Origin: Rhizobium sp. BT04
GTDB lineage: Bacteria > Pseudomonadota > Alphaproteobacteria > Rhizobiales > Rhizobiaceae
Length of the DNA: 64,000 bases
Assembly (NCBI RefSeq): GCF_030053135.1
Contig: NZ_CP125651.1
Location: forward strand, 434,001-498,000
Direction of reading: 5' to 3'
A model generated the notes under the pieces. It saw nothing but the letters and a program-made list of their open reading frames with translations, did no database searches and was not told where the DNA came from. Of the stretch, positions 60,189 through 64,000 are shown piece by piece (the stretch's first letter is position 1; each line of letters starts with the position of its first letter). Made by a program: the position numbers and the translations under genes.

Positions 60189-62126
60189 ATGAAGGTAAGG
60201 TCATCCGCCATCGCCATGCTTGCGCAGCGCACGGACATGCTGCTTGCGGTGTTTTTCGCCTCCGTCGTGACGATGCTGGTGCTGCCGCTTCCGACAATCG
60301 TTCTGGACGTGCTGATCGCTTTCAATCTTTCCTTCGCCTTCGTGGTGCTGATCACCACGACCTATCTGAAGAGCGTTCTTGAAATCTCGACCTTTCCCGC
60401 CGTCATTCTGATCGGCACGCTGTTCCGGCTGGCCCTGACGATTTCCTCGACGCGGCTTGTGCTTGCGGATGCCGATGCCGGCGAGATCATCATGGCCTTC
60501 GGCGATTTCGTCGTCTCGGGAAACGTCGTCGTCGGCCTGATCATTTTCCTGATCGTGGCGCTGGTGCAGTTCATCGTGGTGACGAAGGGCGCCGAGCGTA
60601 TCGCCGAAGTCGGCGCACGTTTCACCCTCGACGCCATGCCGGGCAAGCAACTCGCCATCGACAGCGATCTGCGTAACGGCCATATCAGCGCGGAGGCCGC
60701 CCAGAAGCGCCGGGCGCACCTCGAACAGGAGAGCCAGTTCTTCGGCGCGATGGACGGCGCGATGCGGTTCGTCAAGGGCGATGCGGTCGCCGGACTGGTG
60801 ATCGTCGCCGTCAATCTCATCGGCGGCCTGGCGATCGGCATTTTCCAGAAGGGACTGAGCTTTGCCGAGGCCGCCCATCTCTATACGCTGCTGTCGATCG
60901 GCGACGGCCTGGTCTCGCAGATCCCATCCATCCTCATGGCTGTCTCCGCCGGCATCGTCGTGACCCGCGTGTCCGACGACGGCAACGGCAGCCTCGGCAG
61001 CGATATCGGCCGCGAACTCTTCCGGGAACCGCGCGCATTGGCGATTGCGGCAGTGCTGACGATATGCGCGGGCTTCGTTCCCGGATTCCCGACGAGCGTG
61101 CTCGGCGCGATCGGCCTGTGCCTGGCGGGCCTTGCCTTCGTGGTTCATCGCCGGCGCACAGGCCAGCCTGCAGCCGGAGCGGCGAATGCGATGGAAAGCG
61201 CCAAATCCTATCCGCTCGACAGGACGAAATATGGCGATCCCGTCGTCGCCACCGTCTCCATGGAAACGCTGGCGCGGCTCGAGGCCATGAGGCTCGGCGA
61301 GATGTTGGACGGGCGTATCCGCATGGCGGCGCGCGCCGTTGGCGTCTCCGTGACGGTGCCGACATTCAACGCCGATCCTCGCATGGCCGAGGATCTCATC
61401 CATCTTCAGGTCGAAAACGTCCCTGCCGGGCTCATCAGGTGCGGCCCTGAACGATCGGACGAACAGATTGCCGACGACATCGTGCGCATCGTCCGCCGGC
61501 ATATCGGCGCGCTTTTCAGTGTCGATGACGCCGCGCAATGGCTGGGCAGCCTCGAACCGCGTCTCGGTAAGCTGGCGATCGATGTCGCCACCCAGATCCC
61601 GCTGATGCTGACGGTCGCGGTCGTCCGGCGGCTGCTGGATTCCGGCGTGACGCTTTCCCAGCCGCGCGGACTTCTGGAAGTGATGCTGCACGCCGGCACC
61701 GATCATGAGCCGGATGCCCTGGCCGAAAAGGCGCGTTGGGCGCTTTCCAAGCAGATCGCCTTCGGGCTTCTCGACCGGCGCGGACTGCTGCCGGTACTTA
61801 TGCTTCCCTCCGACTGGGAACATTTCATCCGGTCCTATGGAGAGACGGGCCGAACGGCGGACAAGATCGAGATCGGCGAAAAATTGCGTCTTCTCGCCGA
61901 GGAAACCAGAGCTGCCTTGGCCGACGCCAATGAGCGCGGGCTCGATCCCGTCATTATCATGCCGGGCGAGCTTCGGCTTCTCACCCAGGCGCTGATGATC
62001 CGCCACAACTGCCGCATTCCGGTGTTGGCGGTGGAGGAAATCGACAGGGATATCGCGATCGAAACCGTCGGAGAGGTCGGACAATTCCAGAACTCTGCCG
62101 GATCAAAACGAAAGTCGAGCTCATAG
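60189..62126 (+). CDS. sctV: Type III secretion export gate protein SctV
   Basis: 645 residues of the FHIPEP family. About eight membrane segments lie in residues 1-330; the conserved FHIPEP-region is seen as TFPAVILIGTLFRLALTISSTRLVL, FIVVTKGAERIAEVGARFTLDAMPGKQLAIDSDLRNG and SIGDGLVSQIPSILMAVSAGIVVTR. The C-terminal cytoplasmic domain (SALEAM-like VATVSMETLARLEAMRL, then GLLEVMLHAG) forms the substrate-docking ring. It is the firmest marker that this is a true type III secretion locus and not a flagellar one (context and the secretin fragment). Confidence 0.93.
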   Translation: MKVRSSAIAMLAQRTDMLLAVFFASVVTMLVLPLPTIVLDVLIAFNLSFAFVVLITTTYLKSVLEISTFPAVILIGTLFRLALTISSTRLVLADADAGEIIMAFGDFVVSGNVVVGLIIFLIVALVQFIVVTKGAERIAEVGARFTLDAMPGKQLAIDSDLRNGHISAEAAQKRRAHLEQESQFFGAMDGAMRFVKGDAVAGLVIVAVNLIGGLAIGIFQKGLSFAEAAHLYTLLSIGDGLVSQIPSILMAVSAGIVVTRVSDDGNGSLGSDIGRELFREPRALAIAAVLTICAGFVPGFPTSVLGAIGLCLAGLAFVVHRRRTGQPAAGAANAMESAKSYPLDRTKYGDPVVATVSMETLARLEAMRLGEMLDGRIRMAARAVGVSVTVPTFNADPRMAEDLIHLQVENVPAGLIRCGPERSDEQIADDIVRIVRRHIGALFSVDDAAQWLGSLEPRLGKLAIDVATQIPLMLTVAVVRRLLDSGVTLSQPRGLLEVMLHAGTDHEPDALAEKARWALSKQIAFGLLDRRGLLPVLMLPSDWEHFIRSYGETGRTADKIEIGEKLRLLAEETRAALADANERGLDPVIIMPGELRLLTQALMIRHNCRIPVLAVEEIDRDIAIETVGEVGQFQNSAGSKRKSSS

Positions 62127-62158
62127 CAGTCTAGTCCAGCCCAAGAGGGGAAATCGAA

Positions 62159-64000
62159 ATGGTGGACTCCGTCTCCAGTGCTTTATATCCGGGCTTCCTC
62201 AAGGAGGACATGTCTGCGATCAACAGTCTTCAGGACGAGGCCTCGAAGCGTCTCGTCGATGAGTTCAAGAATGCCGACCGTAGCTTCGAAAGCGTCGATG
62301 TCGCCAAGAAACCGTCAAACTATACGGCGGAGCAGAAACTCATCATGCTGCTCGACCTCCTGCAGTCCAAGGCAAATTACGGCGGATATCAGGAAGCCCT
62401 TCGCGAGCATTACTCCTGGTATGGAGCCGATGCGGCAACCACGTCCCGGGTCGTTCTTCGGACCAATGATGAAATCAAGGCCGATTTCGAAAGGGCGATC
62501 AACGCGCTGGAAGCCGACAAGGATGTTCGGACGGAGCTGAGCCAACGCCTGTTCAAGGAAATCAGGGAAATGTTCGCGGAGGGCCAGCACCCGGAAGCCT
62601 ACGCGACATTCAAGCAGCATTTCGAGGACAATGTCGTCAGCGGTAAAATGCTGACGGATGAACTGGCAGCCGGCACGTCCCTCAAGGATGTGGTCAACAA
62701 CTATTCCGCTGCCACATACTTCTACTCGCAAATTTTGTCCGACGTCGATTTCAAGGCGAAATCAGCCGAGGCCCGGAAGAACTACTCCGACTTCCTGCAG
62801 GCCAACATCCTCGACAATGTTTCCGTACCGACCGCCATTGACGGACTGCTGACCAGCACGTCGGCGGACGGCACCGCTCTCGACAAGATTCCCGGCCTTG
62901 GCAGCGTCCTGCCGACGGTTCCGGATAGCGCGCTGGCGACCACCGTGTTTGGCGATGGTCTTTACGATAGCAACCTGATGCAGGGGCTATCCGACAGGAT
63001 GGACCTATTCGAGCCGACGGTGAAGCTGCTCGCCAATCAGATGTTTGGCGACAACAAGGACGCCGTCGACGCCTTTACCGCCGAGGCCATGAAGCTTCTG
63101 CCCGTCTTGTGGGAGAAGATGGCCAAGGGGGAAATGTCCGAAGCCGACTTCCAGGGGAATTTTGAACGGCTTCTACACGGAATCTCCATCCCGTCAGGTG
63201 TCGATGCCGGCGATTACAAGGCGAGCATCGAGGAAGCGGTCATAGCTCTCATTCAGGGCGGGGCGCTCGTCTCCCAGACGCAGCCGGCAAATGTCGAGCA
63301 GCCGCTCGTGGTGCGAGTCGCCGACGGCAAATTCGTTCGCCAGTCCGGCCTGAATACCTATACCGACGATGAAATCTCGGCGATGATCGCCGCTGCGACA
63401 GGTTTGGCCGGCCGCTCGCGTGCCGATATGAATGCCCGCAGCAGCGAAAGTCGCTACGATGCCGATCCCGCACATACGGCGACGATCGACCGGACGCTGT
63501 TCGGCGCCGAAAATCATGCTTGGGACGGCGCGGTCACGCAGGCCTTCGGCTTCGACAGTGTGAAAACCGCTGCCGGCAAACTGACCGACTTGGTCAAGGA
63601 TCGCGCGCCGGATCTGACGGTGATCGATCCGAATCCTGTAAGAGGAAGCTACGGCTTCGACAGTGTCTTGCCGACAGTGACCGACAGCGGGCTTGCGGCG
63701 ACGGTTTTCGGCGACAATCTCTACAACGGCGGCCTGATGCAATGGCTCTCGGGCAAGATGGAGCTTTTCGAACCGACCGTAAAACTCCTAGCCAACCAAT
63801 TGTTCGGCGATGACAAGACCGCTGCCGACGCCTTCTCCGCCAAGGTGATGGAGATCCTGCCCACGCTTTGGAGCAGGATGGCGAGCGGGGAGATCTCCGC
63901 AGCGGATCTGGAAAGAAATATCGGCCAGCTTCTTTCCGGGGCGGACATTCCGACCGGCGTAAACGCGGCTGAGTTTACCGCGGCCGTCAAGGATGCCGTT
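62159..64000 (+). CDS. Large repeat-containing protein beside sctV, 3' end outside window
   Basis: The frame opens at ATG 62159 (AAGAGGGGAAA upstream) and stays open for 614 codons to the window end. No signal peptide, membrane segment or known domain is recognised. Residues 248-361 and 499-614 are two copies of a repeat: SVLPTVPDSALATTVFGD against SVLPTVTDSGLAATVFGD, and LFEPTVKLLANQMFGD against LFEPTVKLLANQLFGD. The N-terminal ~240 residues are helical and charged. Location 33 bases after sctV suggests a secreted protein of this type III system, such as a translocator or effector; this is inference. Confidence 0.8.
   Translation, partial: MVDSVSSALYPGFLKEDMSAINSLQDEASKRLVDEFKNADRSFESVDVAKKPSNYTAEQKLIMLLDLLQSKANYGGYQEALREHYSWYGADAATTSRVVLRTNDEIKADFERAINALEADKDVRTELSQRLFKEIREMFAEGQHPEAYATFKQHFEDNVVSGKMLTDELAAGTSLKDVVNNYSAATYFYSQILSDVDFKAKSAEARKNYSDFLQANILDNVSVPTAIDGLLTSTSADGTALDKIPGLGSVLPTVPDSALATTVFGDGLYDSNLMQGLSDRMDLFEPTVKLLANQMFGDNKDAVDAFTAEAMKLLPVLWEKMAKGEMSEADFQGNFERLLHGISIPSGVDAGDYKASIEEAVIALIQGGALVSQTQPANVEQPLVVRVADGKFVRQSGLNTYTDDEISAMIAAATGLAGRSRADMNARSSESRYDADPAHTATIDRTLFGAENHAWDGAVTQAFGFDSVKTAAGKLTDLVKDRAPDLTVIDPNPVRGSYGFDSVLPTVTDSGLAATVFGDNLYNGGLMQWLSGKMELFEPTVKLLANQLFGDDKTAADAFSAKVMEILPTLWSRMASGEISAADLERNIGQLLSGADIPTGVNAAEFTAAVKDAV
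62900..63241 (+). repeat. Protein-level repeat unit 1 (about 114 residues)
   Basis: Codons 248-361 of the large type III-linked gene, from GSVLPTV to IEEAV. It pairs with the unit at 63653-64000. Confidence 0.85.
63653..64000 (+). repeat. Protein-level repeat unit 2 (about 116 residues, reaches window edge)
   Basis: Codons 499-614 of the same gene, beginning GFDSVLPTV and ending VKDAV at the last base. More units may follow outside the window. Confidence 0.85.

Overview
The window is GC-rich, tightly packed alphaproteobacterial DNA. The gene content points to a fast-growing Rhizobium of the R. etli / R. leguminosarum group, and the accessory character suggests a large plasmid: a complete vicibactin-type hydroxamate siderophore locus with its RpoI sigma factor and Fhu uptake genes, many solute ABC importers each with a LysR/GntR regulator, and the start of a rhizobial type III secretion locus. 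The species and replicon are inferred. No rRNA, tRNA, CRISPR array or insertion sequence was seen.

Layout. 1-1570: an MXKDX-repeat secreted peptide (cut by the left edge) divergent from an ECF sigma factor and its NrsF-type membrane anti-sigma factor. 1857-10244: a LysR-flanked catabolic unit with a creatininase-family hydrolase, an NMT1/ThiY-like ABC importer, a cytosine-deaminase-like amidohydrolase, an FAD oxidase, an NAD(P)H oxidoreductase and RidA. 10461-20182: a leftward operon with an OpuC/ProU-type betaine importer, a histidine/phenylalanine ammonia-lyase homologue, a CaiB CoA-transferase, a 3-hydroxyacyl-CoA dehydrogenase and an enoyl-CoA hydratase, plus two HutC-type regulators. 20550-22427: a chemoreceptor. 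22722-40710: siderophore synthesis (vbsP, vbsO, vbsS, vbsG, vbsA, vbsD, vbsL), rpoI, a GNAT acetyltransferase, fhuD, fhuB, an M20 peptidase and a TonB-dependent receptor. 41127-42410: a diguanylate cyclase. 42578-50703: FadR regulator, dipeptide-type ABC importer and two DapA-family aldolases. 50835-55393: L,D-transpeptidase, OmpA-like lipoprotein, GH3 beta-glucosidase and divergent TetR. 55456-57665: decayed genes around a FadR regulator. 57643-64000: type III secretion genes.

The most unusual item is the ammonia-lyase homologue at 14123-15673. The alignment by eye keeps the HAL family motifs but lacks exactly the Ala-Ser-Gly triad that forms the MIO cofactor. With a betaine-type importer, CoA-dependent beta-oxidation-like enzymes and HutC-like regulators in the same unit, this suggests uptake of an aromatic amino-acid betaine (for example ergothioneine, hercynine or hypaphorine), elimination of trimethylamine, and CoA-dependent shortening of the resulting aryl-acrylate. 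The substrate is inference.

The siderophore locus carries its own regulatory logic in the DNA. The divergent vbsG/vbsA promoters both show a TAAA(T/C)-N16-CGT box of the kind read by PvdS-type iron-starvation sigma factors, while TGA-N9-TCA boxes matching the RirA iron-responsive operator lie in front of rpoI/fhuD and the receptor gene. At the right end, an open reading frame of at least 614 codons carries two copies of a roughly 115-residue repeat next to sctV, and a 55-codon gene looks like the secretion needle/pilus subunit.
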